Shown in pieces: positions 8,669 to 17,560 of a stretch of DNA of 64,000 nucleotides. The notes beneath the pieces are model-generated. The model did no database searches. It had not been told where the DNA came from and worked only from the letters and a program-made list of their open reading frames with translations. How positions within the stretch are numbered: the first letter of the stretch is position 1; each line of letters starts with the position of its first letter. Source of the DNA: Halovenus aranensis (GTDB lineage: Archaea; Halobacteriota; Halobacteria; Halobacteriales; Haloarculaceae). The translations under genes and the position numbers were made by a program. The stretch is taken from positions 1-64,000 of the forward strand of contig NZ_FNFC01000001.1 in assembly GCF_900100385.1 (NCBI RefSeq), written 5' to 3'.

Positions 8669-9007
8669 ATGCCATCAGTGGATCTATTGCAAACGCTCGG
8701 AAACAAATACAGCGCCGAGATACTCGACGCGACCGACGAGCCGCGGTCGGCTCAAGAGCTCAGTGACGAGCTCGATATCCCGATTGCGACCTGTTACCGG
8801 CGCATCGACGAACTTACCGAGCACGATCTGCTGGAGCTACACGATAACATCCTCTCCGACGACCGTCGGCGAATAAAGGTATATCGCCGTAACGTTGAGG
8901 CAGTACACATTGAGTTCGAGGACGACGAACTGTTTGTCGAGGTAGAGGAGCGCTCCGAGGTGGCAAACACACTTGATGAAGCCTGGAAGACTCTCTCTGA
9001 GGGATAG
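8669..9007 (+). CDS. Small winged-helix transcriptional regulator
   Basis: This 112-residue protein has an ArsR-like winged helix-turn-helix. Its start is LLQTLGNKYSAEILDAT, followed by SAQELSDELDIPIATCYRRIDELTEH (helix, turn and recognition helix) and the wing LSDDRRRIKVYRRNV. An acidic C-terminal helical part may dimerise. It has no cysteine cluster for metal sensing, so it is not a classical metal-responsive ArsR. It is followed 66 bp later by a small membrane protein gene. HTH plus DUF7521-type pairs recur in haloarchaea, which suggests a one-component sensing pair. Its target is unknown. Confidence 0.8.
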   Translation: MPSVDLLQTLGNKYSAEILDATDEPRSAQELSDELDIPIATCYRRIDELTEHDLLELHDNILSDDRRRIKVYRRNVEAVHIEFEDDELFVEVEERSEVANTLDEAWKTLSEG

Positions 9008-9073
9008 CCCGCGACGCTGGTACGGAAACTCACGTGGGTGGATTTAATACAGATGCACCTGTAGCTGGAGCTA

Positions 9074-9364
9074 GTGACCGCTACACCAGTTATCGAACTC
9101 TTATACGCAGTGGTGACCATCGTGTTCATCGTTGCTGGACTTACGATGGTTGGTATGGCAGTTCGCGCGTACGTGCAGACGGCGAGAACTGCGATGCTCC
9201 ACCTCTCGATTGGCTTTTCACTGGCAGTCGCTGGAGCTGCAGCGACACTAATCAGTGCATTCTACAATGACTTCGAGGGTGCTCGGTTACTGCTGCTGGT
9301 CAAAAGTGGCTTCTTCACTGTTGGCTTTTTGTTCATTATCTACAGCCTGGTCGTCTACGAGTAG
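9074..9364 (+). CDS. Small three-helix membrane protein (DUF7521-like)
   Basis: This 96-residue protein has three hydrophobic segments: LLYAVVTIVFIVAGLTMVG, LSIGFSLAVAGAAATLISAF and SGFFTVGFLFIIYSLVV. The pattern, including GFSLAVAG, fits the haloarchaeal DUF7521 family, recalled rather than searched. It begins with GTG at 9074; no ATG gives the first membrane helix. Its position just after the winged-helix gene suggests co-transcription and perhaps a membrane signal for that regulator. Confidence 0.65.
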   Translation: MTATPVIELLYAVVTIVFIVAGLTMVGMAVRAYVQTARTAMLHLSIGFSLAVAGAAATLISAFYNDFEGARLLLLVKSGFFTVGFLFIIYSLVVYE

Positions 9365-9591
9365 TGGCTGTGCTGGTGGTCACATTGTCGAGCTATGTGT
9401 AGTCACGAACAGTGCCCTTGATGTCGCTGCCATCCGAGTGTAAGGGTCGATGTCTGCCCGGCAACCGGTTTTTGCTGTTTTAAAATTCCTGAGGCCAATT
9501 ATCGCGCGCTTTCACTCTACGGAGCGTATCTAGTATTGGCCGTATTGCTTCCGAAACTGCCGTTTTCATACACGATAATGGGTGCCATAGC

Positions 9592-9598
9592 CTTATTA
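9592..9598 (+). promoter_or_regulatory. Candidate archaellin promoter
   Basis: CTTATTA in CCTTATTAGGG lies 52-58 bp before the first archaellin ATG and is the best TATA-like element in the 285-bp gap 9365-9649. Nothing else in that gap is recognisable as a gene. Confidence 0.35.
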
Positions 9599-9649
9599 GG
9601 GTAGCTTTGCAAGTGAGAAGTAAGTCTGGCAGGCCCAGGCGAGATAACC

Positions 9650-10576
9650 ATGATACTGAACGATACCCAAGACAAAAACGAACGTGGCCAAGTCGGCATC
9701 GGCACGCTCATCGTGTTCATCGCGATGGTGCTGGTGGCGGCGATTGCAGCCGGGGTGTTGATTAACACCGCCGGATTCCTGCAGACGCAGGCCGAGGACA
9801 CCGGGACGGAGAGTACAGCACAGGTGGCAGACAACCTGAACGTCATCACGCAGGTCGGGCAGGTCGGCTTCGACGGCGTCTTTACCGATGAGACGGCTGC
9901 GAACGCGCCCGAAAACTCGGGTGATGCAGACAAGATAGAAGAGTTGCGGATTGGTGTACAGCCAGCGGCCGGGTCGAACGACGTGAACCTGGCGGAACTG
10001 ACGATGCAGTACGTCAGTGACAACGAGTTCGCTAACATCGTCGCTGGTCACAACATCAACGAACTCGAAACGGTCTCCAACATTTCGTATTTCGACAACG
10101 GAACTGTGGAGTACTGGCATCAGGCTGCGTTCGAGGACCGAGAAAACGACACGCGTGCGGGCGGGGACACCGACCCCGAGAACATCGTGTCGGTGCCGGG
10201 CGAGGCGAGCTACGTGGTCGAGCCGGTGAAGGCGGCCGACGACACGGATGTCATCATGACCGAGAACACGGACCGCTACGAGATCGTCATTCCGCTCGAC
10301 GACACCCAGACCGCATTCAACCACAGCCGTGCGCTGGGCGATGACGCCGACAACGACGGAATCAATCAAATCGACTTCTCGGACAGTGCCGACGTGTTTA
10401 ACGACACGTTCGCTGTTCCAAATGAAGAGACCGTTCAGCCGGGGCTGGACCTCCTGAAGGAGGGCAACAACGTTGAGCTGAAGATTACGACGGAAGTCGG
10501 TGCACAGACGGTCGCATTCCTGCAGGTGCCCGACTCCCTGTCGGCCGACGCTGACAAGGACACGGTCAACCTCTAG
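9650..10576 (+). CDS. Archaellin 1 (archaellum filament subunit)
   Basis: This 308-residue archaellin has a class III leader of 13 residues ending ERG, followed by [19 protein letters not shown]. This is the standard haloarchaeal cleavage motif, with Gly at -1 for the ArlK/FlaK peptidase. The hydrophobic helix forms the filament core and the rest is the outer beta domain. Five Asn-X-Ser/Thr sequons lie in the mature protein (Asn144, 150, 166, 224, 251), consistent with N-glycosylation. It is the first of three tandem copies. It differs from copies 2 and 3 in its leader and in two internal blocks, residues about 138-163 and 224-258. It probably belongs to the arlA/flgA type. Confidence 0.95.
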   Translation: MILNDTQDKNERGQVGIGTLIVFIAMVLVAAIAAGVLINTAGFLQTQAEDTGTESTAQVADNLNVITQVGQVGFDGVFTDETAANAPENSGDADKIEELRIGVQPAAGSNDVNLAELTMQYVSDNEFANIVAGHNINELETVSNISYFDNGTVEYWHQAAFEDRENDTRAGGDTDPENIVSVPGEASYVVEPVKAADDTDVIMTENTDRYEIVIPLDDTQTAFNHSRALGDDADNDGINQIDFSDSADVFNDTFAVPNEETVQPGLDLLKEGNNVELKITTEVGAQTVAFLQVPDSLSADADKDTVNL

Positions 10577-10586
10577 GGTGATTTAA

Positions 10587-11528
10587 ATGAAGCTATTCAA
10601 CAACCACGACAACGAGAACACCACTCGGTCGCGGGCGCAAGTCGGTATCGGCACGCTCATCGTGTTCATCGCGATGGTGTTGGTGGCGGCGATTGCAGCC
10701 GGGGTGCTGATTAACACCGCGGGCTTCCTGCAGACGCAGGCCGAGGATACCGGGACGGAGAGTACAGCACAGGTGGCAGACAACCTGAACGTCATCACGC
10801 AGGTCGGCCAGGTCGGTTTCGACGGCGTCTTCACTGATGAGACGGCGGCGAACGCGCCGGAAAATTCGGGTGACGCAGACAAGATAGAAGAATTGCGGAT
10901 TGGTGTGCAGCCGGCGGCCGGGTCGAACGACGTGAACCTAGCGCAGCTGACGATGCAGTACGTCAGTGACAACGAGTTCGCCAACATCGTCGCTGGTCAC
11001 AACATCAACGACCTCGAAACTATCTCTAATAATATCTCGATTTTCGACAACGGGACAATCGACGAATGGGACCAGACGGACTTCGAGAACCGTGAGAACG
11101 ACACGCGTGCGGGCGGAGACACCGACCCCGACAACATCGTTGCGGTTCCGGGTGAAGCGAGCTACGTTGTCGAGCCGGTGAAGGCAAGTGACGACACGGA
11201 TGTCATCATGACCGAGAACACGGACCGATACGAGGTCGTCATTCCGCTCGACGACACCCAGACCGCATTCAACTACACCAGTGCACTGGGTAGCGACGAC
11301 GACAACGATGGAATCAAGCAAATTGACTTCAGTACGGGCAGCCCTGTCTTCAACCGTACTGCTGCAATCCCGGATGATGAGACGATTCAGCCGGGGCTGG
11401 ACCTCCTGAAGGAGGGCAACAACGTCGAGCTGAAGATTACGACGGAAGTCGGTGCACAGACGGTCGCGTTCCTGCAGGTGCCTGACTCCCTGTCGGCAGA
11501 CGCTGACAAGGACACGGTCAACCTCTAG
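10587..11528 (+). CDS. Archaellin 2
   Basis: This 313-residue archaellin is nearly identical to copy 1 across residues about 18-140 and over the last 55 residues. The leader is 17 residues (start [13 protein letters not shown]) and ends SRA, so the -1 residue is Ala instead of Gly before QVGIG. Sequons are kept at matching places (NIS, NGT, NDT, NYT, NRT) although the surrounding residues differ. The gene starts 10 bp after copy 1 with GGTGA 6 bp before the ATG, so the three genes are probably one operon. Confidence 0.94.
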   Translation: MKLFNNHDNENTTRSRAQVGIGTLIVFIAMVLVAAIAAGVLINTAGFLQTQAEDTGTESTAQVADNLNVITQVGQVGFDGVFTDETAANAPENSGDADKIEELRIGVQPAAGSNDVNLAQLTMQYVSDNEFANIVAGHNINDLETISNNISIFDNGTIDEWDQTDFENRENDTRAGGDTDPDNIVAVPGEASYVVEPVKASDDTDVIMTENTDRYEVVIPLDDTQTAFNYTSALGSDDDNDGIKQIDFSTGSPVFNRTAAIPDDETIQPGLDLLKEGNNVELKITTEVGAQTVAFLQVPDSLSADADKDTVNL

Positions 11529-11538
11529 GGTGATTCAA

Positions 11539-12486
11539 ATGAAACTATCCAACAACCACGACAACGAGAACACCACTCGGTCTCGGGCGCAAGTCGGCAT
11601 TGGCACGCTTATCGTGTTCATCGCGATGGTGCTGGTGGCGGCGATTGCAGCCGGGGTGTTGATTAACACCGCGGGCTTCCTGCAGACGCAGGCCGAGGAT
11701 ACCGGGACGGAGAGTACAGCACAGGTGGCAGACAACCTGAACGTCATCACGCAGGTCGGGCAGGTCGGCTTCGACGGCGTGCTTACGGATGAATCTGCAG
11801 CGAACGCGCCCGAGAATCCGGGTGATGCAGACAAGATAGAGGAGCTACGGATTGGTGTGCAGCCAGCGGCCGGGTCGAACGATGTGAACCTGGCGGAACT
11901 GACGATGCAGTACGTCAGTGACAACGAGTTCGCTAACATCGTCGCTGGTCATAACATCAATGATATTGAGGACATCGACAGCGATCACTTCGCTTACGAC
12001 TCCGACGGACTTGTCACTGATTGGAATCAGAGCCAGTTCGAGGACCGTGAGAATGACACGCGTGCGGGCGGGGACACTGACCCGACGAACATCGTGTCGG
12101 TCCCGGGAGAGGCGAACTACGTGATTGAGCCGGTGAAGGCGGAGGATGACACGGATGTCATCATGACCGATAATACGGACCGCTACGAGATCGTCATCCC
12201 GCTTGACGACACCCAAACCGCGTTTAATAGTACTGAAGCGCTTGACCCCAATGCAGGCGACGACGGAATAAAAAAGATTAATTACTCTACTGCTAATTCA
12301 AACATTTTCGACAACAGCTCTGACATCCCGGATGACGAGACGATTCAGCCGGGGCTGGACCTCCTTAAGGAGGGCAACAACGTCGAGTTGAAGATTACGA
12401 CGGAAGTCGGTGCACAGACGGTCGCGTTCCTGCAGGTGCCTGACTCCCTGTCGGCTGACGCTGACAAGGACACGGTCAATCTGTAG
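11539..12486 (+). CDS. Archaellin 3
   Basis: This 315-residue archaellin has a leader differing from copy 2 at one residue (Ser for Phe at position 4), again with Ala at -1. Its first variable block is distinct ([20 protein letters not shown]) and lacks the paired NIS/NGT sequons, carrying NQS instead. The second block has NST, NYS and NSS. I chose the ATG at 11539 because it follows the same 10-bp spacer (GGTGATTCAA) as copy 2. A frame open further upstream only overlaps the end of archaellin 2. It is the last archaellin gene, with a 206-bp gap after it. Confidence 0.94.
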   Translation: MKLSNNHDNENTTRSRAQVGIGTLIVFIAMVLVAAIAAGVLINTAGFLQTQAEDTGTESTAQVADNLNVITQVGQVGFDGVLTDESAANAPENPGDADKIEELRIGVQPAAGSNDVNLAELTMQYVSDNEFANIVAGHNINDIEDIDSDHFAYDSDGLVTDWNQSQFEDRENDTRAGGDTDPTNIVSVPGEANYVIEPVKAEDDTDVIMTDNTDRYEIVIPLDDTQTAFNSTEALDPNAGDDGIKKINYSTANSNIFDNSSDIPDDETIQPGLDLLKEGNNVELKITTEVGAQTVAFLQVPDSLSADADKDTVNL

Positions 12487-12692
12487 ATAGCAGTCTGCCG
12501 TCGCAGTTCTCTTTTCGCATAATCTATTCGTGATAGAACGGACGAAAGACGTTGCCGCTTACATCGGCCGGTCCGTCTGCCGTATTACGCTTCTGTCGGC
12601 TAAATCATACGACGCTACAATAATCCACGTGTGATATGTAATTCTACAAATATGGAGACACGCTTTTACTCGTCCGTCACAGATAGTACGGT

Positions 12693-13427
12693 ATGGCCGA
12701 CAGGCCGCCCGACGATCTCGAGGACCTAGACGACATCGAGGAGGGGCCAGCAGACGAGGGTCGCGTCCTCGCTCCCGACGAGCTCGACATCACCGAAAGC
12801 GAGCACGTCGAGGAACTCGAAGAAGGGCGATTCGTCGTTTCACCGGACGGTCCGCCGAACGTCGGGCCAGGCCACCGCGAGGAGCAGACCGCATCTGAGT
12901 CACGCAGCCGACAATCTGACTCGCCGCGTCGAGACGACGACCCGGAGGAGTTCACCCAGCAATCACAGACCAGACGCACAGAGCGGTCCGAGCAGTCACG
13001 GTCAGCGTCGTCGGGCGGGACACGGGAGCGTCGTTCGCGTGACCGCCAAGAGCGCACACAGCGGACGAAACAGCCAGACGGAATCACACAGGAACGAGTC
13101 CACCAGTGGCTCAGACAGAGTTTCGAGGACGGACACACCCAGTACGGGTTCGACGTTACCGCGACCTTCGAGGGGTCGGTCAGCCAGCGTCGAATGGCCT
13201 CGAACGATGTTGTGACGATTTTCGAGAGTCTGATGCTCTGGTATGCACAGCAGGTCGACAGCGACACCCCGGTCGAGGAGATTCTCGGCATTTTGTTGAC
13301 TGAAGCCAACGTCCCAATCCGGTATCCGCCAGAGAGCATTCATCAGCTGGTGAAATCGTCAAATCTCACTCCCGAGGACTCTATCGGGGACTTGCTCGAA
13401 GAAATCGACGACGGCGTGCAGTTTTGA
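12693..13427 (+). CDS. Archaellum-linked acidic protein (DUF7500-like)
   Basis: This 244-residue protein has a conserved N-terminal patch, RVLAPDELDITESEHVEELEEGRFVV (about residues 22-48). A long charged Ser/Arg/Gln-rich disordered linker follows to about residue 125. The C-terminal domain (VHQWLRQSFEDG to the end) is folded, with VTIFESLMLWYAQQVD and PPESIHQLVKSS. I recall such proteins as DUF7500 in haloarchaeal archaellum loci, without known function. TTTTAC at 12664-12669 is a fitting TATA element for a nearly leaderless message. It sits between the archaellins and cheY, so a motility role is likely. Confidence 0.65.
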   Translation: MADRPPDDLEDLDDIEEGPADEGRVLAPDELDITESEHVEELEEGRFVVSPDGPPNVGPGHREEQTASESRSRQSDSPRRDDDPEEFTQQSQTRRTERSEQSRSASSGGTRERRSRDRQERTQRTKQPDGITQERVHQWLRQSFEDGHTQYGFDVTATFEGSVSQRRMASNDVVTIFESLMLWYAQQVDSDTPVEEILGILLTEANVPIRYPPESIHQLVKSSNLTPEDSIGDLLEEIDDGVQF

Positions 13428-13477
13428 CCGTCATCCGCGCGCCGGGAGGCTATCAACGCCGATAATCAACGGGAAGG

Positions 13478-13486
13478 TTTTATTTA
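13478..13486 (+). promoter_or_regulatory. cheY promoter TATA box
   Basis: TTTTATTTA lies about 30 bp before the chosen ATG of cheY and predicts a start site around 13508. GGTGAG (13506-13511) just upstream could also serve as a ribosome-binding site if transcription begins earlier. Confidence 0.5.
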
Positions 13487-13515
13487 CGTCATAGCAGTAC
13501 CATTTGGTGAGAGAC

Positions 13516-13875
13516 ATGGCAGAAGTGCTCATCGCCGACGACTCCGAGTTCATGAGAAACCTCCTGCGCGAGATACTGGAGGAGGACCACAATATCATCG
13601 GGGAAGTCGAGAACGGCGTCGAAGCCGTCGAAATGTTCAAAGAAGAGGAGCCGGACCTGGTAATGATGGATATCGTGATGCCGATACGAGACGGCATCGA
13701 GGCGACCGACGAAATCAAAACCGAGTATCCTAATTCGAATGTCATCATGTGTACCAGCGTCGGACAGGAAGAGAAAATGAAAGAGGCAGTCAAAGCCGGA
13801 GCTGACGGCTACATCACCAAACCGTTCCAGAAACCCAGTGTGATTGAAGCGATTCAGGACGTCGTGCCCTCGTAG
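13516..13875 (+). CDS. cheY: Chemotaxis response regulator CheY
   Basis: This 119-residue single receiver domain has Asp8/Asp9 in IADDSEFMR, the phospho-acceptor Asp52 in VMMDIVMP, Thr80 in CTSVG and Lys102 in ITKPF. In archaea CheY-P signals to the archaellum motor through the CheF adaptor; no cheF is visible here. I chose the ATG at 13516 because MAEVLIADD aligns with other CheY starts. An upstream start at 13504 would add four residues. cheC follows after 2 bp. Confidence 0.96.
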   Translation: MAEVLIADDSEFMRNLLREILEEDHNIIGEVENGVEAVEMFKEEEPDLVMMDIVMPIRDGIEATDEIKTEYPNSNVIMCTSVGQEEKMKEAVKAGADGYITKPFQKPSVIEAIQDVVPS

Positions 13876-13877
13876 CA

Positions 13878-15095
13878 ATGAAAATCGACGTTCAGTCGCT
13901 CGACACGTTCAATCAGTTGGCACACGAGGGGGCACAGGAAGCAACGCGTTCGATGACTCAGATGACGGGCATCGAAGCGACCGTCGAGGTAACCCGAATT
14001 TCGCTCGTCGACCGGAAAGACATCGGCGAAGAGCTGGGTAACGACGCCGAGTTCGTCGGCGTCCAGTTCGGGTTTGACGGCGCGCTCACTGGTGAGACTG
14101 TTCTCATCTTCGAGCGCGAGCAGAGTGCCGCAATCGTCGAGGCACTCGTCCCAGGGGGGATGGCAGACGAATCGATGGCACAGAGCAGTGTCAAAGAAAT
14201 CGGCAACATCATGATGAGCGGATTCATCGACGGTTGGGCCGAACACCTCGGTACATCTATCGAACACACGCCACCGAGCTACATCGAGCGGCAGGGGAAA
14301 GATGTCCTGCCGGAGGGGCCCGAGACCGACGAACACGACCAGGTGTTCGTCTTCAGGAGCGAAATTCAGTGGGAGGGCGAAGACGTGAGCTTCTACATCT
14401 ACATGTTGCCGGAGTATACGCCGCTGACGGAGCTGATGGCAGAACACGGCAGCAGCGGGACCGACGCGATTCCGATCAAAAAGCTCGCGGCGTTCAATCA
14501 GATGAACCGTGAGGGGACCAGACGGGCGGCTGAGAACGTCGAGATGATGTCTGGTATCGAGACGGAAGCAGAGGTGTCACAGATTTCGTTTGCCCCCATC
14601 GAGGACGTGCCAAAGCGGTTCGGCAAGGAGACACACGTCGGGACAGCGGTCGAGTTTACCGGTGCGCCGAGCGGGTTCTTGCTCGTCTTGTTCGACGAGC
14701 AGTCGGCGATTACCGTTGCCGAGGGGCTGATGCCGGTCGATATGGACAGCGACGAACTGACCGACCAACACAAGGCCGCAATCGAGGAACTCGGTAACAT
14801 CATGACCAGTGGCTTCGTCGACGGCTGGGCGAACGTACTCCAGCGGTCGGTCGAACACACGCCGCCGCGGCTCGTCCACGACATGGGGCAAGCTATCATC
14901 GACCCGCTTGCGGCACAACTGGGCCAGCACCAGCGCCACGCGTTCATGATTGATTCGACGATGAAAACCGAGGAACTGGAATTCGAGAGCAAAATCCACG
15001 CCCTGCCGAACGAGCAGGAACTGCGGAAGGCGCTCGACGACCTCGACGTCGACAGAGCCGACCAGACGGAGGCTGACGCCGACAGGTTGTTCTAA
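13878..15095 (+). CDS. cheC: Two-domain CheC phosphatase
   Basis: This 405-residue protein is about twice the usual CheC length, because two CheC domains are fused. Domain 1 has the active-site pattern KEIGN (Glu107, Asn110) and domain 2 has EELGN (Glu304, Asn307). Each is followed by an FxDGWA helix and a conserved EHTPP. Both halves therefore look catalytically competent for CheY-P dephosphorylation. Each half begins with a similar phrase (TFNQLAHEGAQEATR and AFNQMNREGTRRAAE), which supports internal duplication. The gene is 2 bp after cheY and 1 bp before cheD, so the three are almost certainly co-translated. Confidence 0.93.
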   Translation: MKIDVQSLDTFNQLAHEGAQEATRSMTQMTGIEATVEVTRISLVDRKDIGEELGNDAEFVGVQFGFDGALTGETVLIFEREQSAAIVEALVPGGMADESMAQSSVKEIGNIMMSGFIDGWAEHLGTSIEHTPPSYIERQGKDVLPEGPETDEHDQVFVFRSEIQWEGEDVSFYIYMLPEYTPLTELMAEHGSSGTDAIPIKKLAAFNQMNREGTRRAAENVEMMSGIETEAEVSQISFAPIEDVPKRFGKETHVGTAVEFTGAPSGFLLVLFDEQSAITVAEGLMPVDMDSDELTDQHKAAIEELGNIMTSGFVDGWANVLQRSVEHTPPRLVHDMGQAIIDPLAAQLGQHQRHAFMIDSTMKTEELEFESKIHALPNEQELRKALDDLDVDRADQTEADADRLF

Positions 15096-15096
15096 T

Positions 15097-15618
15097 ATGA
15101 AAATATACGACGGGAGCGAGTCCGGGGACTCGGAAGAGACGACGCCAGAGCGAATCAAGGTCGGCATCGCGGAGTACGAAGTCACTGCAGACGGGGCGAC
15201 GTTGACCACGAGTGGCCTCGGCTCCTGTGTCGGGGTTGCGCTCTATGACGAACACAGCGGCGCGGCCGGACTCGTCCACGTCATGTTGCCGGTCGCAGAC
15301 GAGGTTGACGACGGGAAACCCGCGAAGTTTGCCGACACTGGAACCGAGCTACTCATCGAAGAACTTGAATCGATTGGCGCGAACAAACGGGGCATCGAAG
15401 CAAAAATTGCAGGCGGCAGCGACATGCTCGACTTCTCAGAGGGCGGGTCTGGAATCGGCGACCGAAACGTCGAGCAGGTCAAAGAGACACTCTCTGACCA
15501 CAACATCTCACTCGCTGGCGAGGATGTCGGCGGCGACCACGGGCGCTCGGTTCGGCTGCAGGCCACTACCGGCGACCTCGTGGTCAAAAGCGCCAACCGA
15601 CAGGACCGAACGCTTTAA
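15097..15618 (+). CDS. cheD: Chemoreceptor glutamine deamidase CheD
   Basis: This 173-residue protein has the CheD active site: Cys44 in GLGSCVGV and His61 in AGLVHVMLP, with a Thr-rich strand just before the Cys. CheD deamidates receptor glutamines and interacts with CheC to tune adaptation. It is coupled to cheC with a 1-bp gap. The N-terminal 18 residues are acidic and extend beyond the family core. Confidence 0.93.
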   Translation: MKIYDGSESGDSEETTPERIKVGIAEYEVTADGATLTTSGLGSCVGVALYDEHSGAAGLVHVMLPVADEVDDGKPAKFADTGTELLIEELESIGANKRGIEAKIAGGSDMLDFSEGGSGIGDRNVEQVKETLSDHNISLAGEDVGGDHGRSVRLQATTGDLVVKSANRQDRTL

Positions 15619-15792
15619 GCTGTGTGACGCGTCCCCGTCAGACGACCGGCAGACTCGATTTCACATGTTGATAGAAACGGGGCTGTTCTCACTTGTTTCT
15701 CCGAAGAAATTAACGTCTGACTCTATGTACACTCTATTGGCGTAAATTCAACTCTGAAATATCTGAATACTTCACTAACTATCAGATATGAT

Positions 15793-15800
15793 ACTTAAAA
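15793..15800 (+). promoter_or_regulatory. TATA box for the archaellum motor operon
   Basis: ACTTAAAA within an AT-rich stretch lies about 40 bp before the ArlCDE start. The 220-bp gap after cheD suggests that the motor genes have their own promoter. Confidence 0.45.
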
Positions 15801-15838
15801 CAATACATTCAAGGGTATGAGCGCGGACCGTACGTACA

Positions 15839-17560
15839 ATGAGTAGTTTCGTGTTTGCGTTACCGCTACAGGCCGCTGTGCCGGAAGCCGGGGCCGTGGC
15901 GGTGATGCTCGTCCTGTTCTCCGGGGGGATGGTCGGGATGAGCATCCGCAACATGTTCGAGTCAATCATGTCCGAAGAGGAGGACGGCGACGACCTCGGC
16001 ATGAGTGGCGGTGGCGGCGGTGGCGGTGGTGGTGACTTAGCTGGTGGTAGTGGCGGCGACTTAGGCGGCGGTGGTGACGGTGGCGACCTCGGCGGGCTCG
16101 ACGATGGCGACGATGGCGGCGACGACGACCTTGGCGGGCTTGGTGGGCTCGAAGACGACGACCTCGGTGGACTCGGCGACGACGAGTTCGACGACATGGG
16201 CGGCGGTGGTGGCGGTGCTGGCGGTGCTGGCGGCAACGTCGACGAACTCGAACACCGACTCGACGAGCTCGAAAACGAGGTCGGAAACCTCTCTTCGACC
16301 GTGAACACGGTCCGCAACGAGAACGAACAGATTTCCGAGAGTGTCGACGAAGTCGAGGAGAACGTTCGGAAGCTGCTCGACATCTACGAGATGGTGACCC
16401 GTGGCGTCAACCCCTTTGCCGACGACATCGACGCAGGGATGGGCGGCGGCATGGGTGAGGGGTCGTTCGGCCTGTTCGCCGACGAAGAGGAAGAAGACGA
16501 AGCTGTCGACGAGGGAATCGCCGAAGCCGAGGCCGAGGGCTTTTTCGACGATGACCTCATCGAGGAGGAAGACGAGGAGATGTCGATGGACGCCGACGCT
16601 GGCGATATGCTCGGCGGCGGGAGTCCAGAGCCCGAGCCAGAGGGCGGTGACGCCTTCCAGGACAGTTTCGACGAGGACTTCGGCGAGGAGGATTTCGAGA
16701 CAGACGACACGGGCGGCGGAGCCGAGGAGTTCGCCGACGAGTCTGCTAGTGAGGACGACGACGGCGGTGGCTCGTCGTTCGAAGACCTGAAAGCAGAGTA
16801 CGAGTCCGGGGAAGCAGACTGGGCAGGCGAGGAAGGCGAGTCTGCGGACGAGGAGATGGCCGACGAGATGTTCGACGAGGAAGACGACTCCGACGACGAG
16901 TTCGCTGAAGACGACCTGTTCGACGAGGTAATCGAGGAAGAGGAGACCGATGCGACACCAGCAACCGAGTCTGCCGTCGAAGAACCAGAGACCGAAGAGT
17001 CTCCCATCGAGGAGGGTCTCGAAGACGAGGCACAGGCACACACGGCAGTCGAAGACGAGCCAGTCGAGGAGACGACGACCGAACCTGAAGTTGAGGAGCC
17101 AGAACCCGACGACACCGTCACGACCGAAGAACCCGAAACGACGACTACAGAGCCCGCGACGACGGAGACGACTACCACGGCCACCGAGACCACCGAGGAG
17201 TCCACCGAGGAGTCCACATCCGGCGACGCGAGCGACGGAAAGCCGTACCTATCGACGCTCCCGGGCGGGTTCGCGGCCGAACTCATCGTTGTCGAGTGGC
17301 TCGAATTCCTCGTCGAAGAAGCAGGCGTCCGGGGGACCGCGCAGGCAATCGATTACTACGAGAGTATCGACTGGATAGACGAAGCCGTTGCCGAAGAGCT
17401 ACAGTCCTATCTCGCCGGGTTCCAGGGCGCCGGCGACGGGTCACTGACAATCGACCACCACACGCAGAGTCTGGACTACATCGGCCAGCTAAACGGCAAC
17501 GGCGCGGCCGCGACGCACGGGCTCCAGCACGGGGGTGGTGTGAATGGGCTTCAGCGTTAG
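15839..17560 (+). CDS. Archaellum accessory fusion protein ArlC/D/E (FlaCE)
   Basis: This 573-residue protein contains several parts. A hydrophobic N-terminal helix (AGAVAVMLVLFSGGMVG) is followed by a Gly/Asp-rich low-complexity tract at about residues 57-130. The ArlC-like coiled coil spans about 132-190 (HRLDELENEVGNLSSTVNTVRNE, then YEMVTRGVNPFA). A long Asp/Glu-rich and Thr/Glu-rich linker leads to the ArlD/E domain (KPYLSTLPGGFAAELIVVEWLEFLV) near residues 462-525. ArlC/D/E form the cytosolic switch complex that receives CheY signals through CheF. The C-terminus overlaps arlF by 17 bp. The low complexity is extreme even for a halophile. Confidence 0.9.
   Translation: MSSFVFALPLQAAVPEAGAVAVMLVLFSGGMVGMSIRNMFESIMSEEEDGDDLGMSGGGGGGGGGDLAGGSGGDLGGGGDGGDLGGLDDGDDGGDDDLGGLGGLEDDDLGGLGDDEFDDMGGGGGGAGGAGGNVDELEHRLDELENEVGNLSSTVNTVRNENEQISESVDEVEENVRKLLDIYEMVTRGVNPFADDIDAGMGGGMGEGSFGLFADEEEEDEAVDEGIAEAEAEGFFDDDLIEEEDEEMSMDADAGDMLGGGSPEPEPEGGDAFQDSFDEDFGEEDFETDDTGGGAEEFADESASEDDDGGGSSFEDLKAEYESGEADWAGEEGESADEEMADEMFDEEDDSDDEFAEDDLFDEVIEEEETDATPATESAVEEPETEESPIEEGLEDEAQAHTAVEDEPVEETTTEPEVEEPEPDDTVTTEEPETTTTEPATTETTTTATETTEESTEESTSGDASDGKPYLSTLPGGFAAELIVVEWLEFLVEEAGVRGTAQAIDYYESIDWIDEAVAEELQSYLAGFQGAGDGSLTIDHHTQSLDYIGQLNGNGAAATHGLQHGGGVNGLQR

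Larger units (their letters stand above)
9650..12486 (+). repeat. Three tandem archaellin copies with mosaic identity
   Basis: The unit is about 950 bp, including the spacer TAGGGTGATTYAAATG. The first approximately 370 bp, a middle block around the [13 protein letters not shown] codons, and the last approximately 165 bp are almost identical at DNA level between copies. Two intervening blocks diverge strongly. This mosaic is typical of duplicated genes homogenised by gene conversion or under selection on exposed loops. Confidence 0.9.

Noticed and set aside
9650-12486. Direct repeats considered as a CRISPR-like array
   Set aside because: The repeats are whole archaellin genes of about 950 bp, not short repeats with unique spacers. 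I found no CRISPR array or cas gene in the window.
16061-17041. Long open frame on the minus strand within the ArlC/D/E gene (326 codons)
   Set aside because: It is antisense to a highly repetitive GAC/GAG-rich coding region. Its product is Val/Leu-rich with no family features, so it is a by-product of codon composition.
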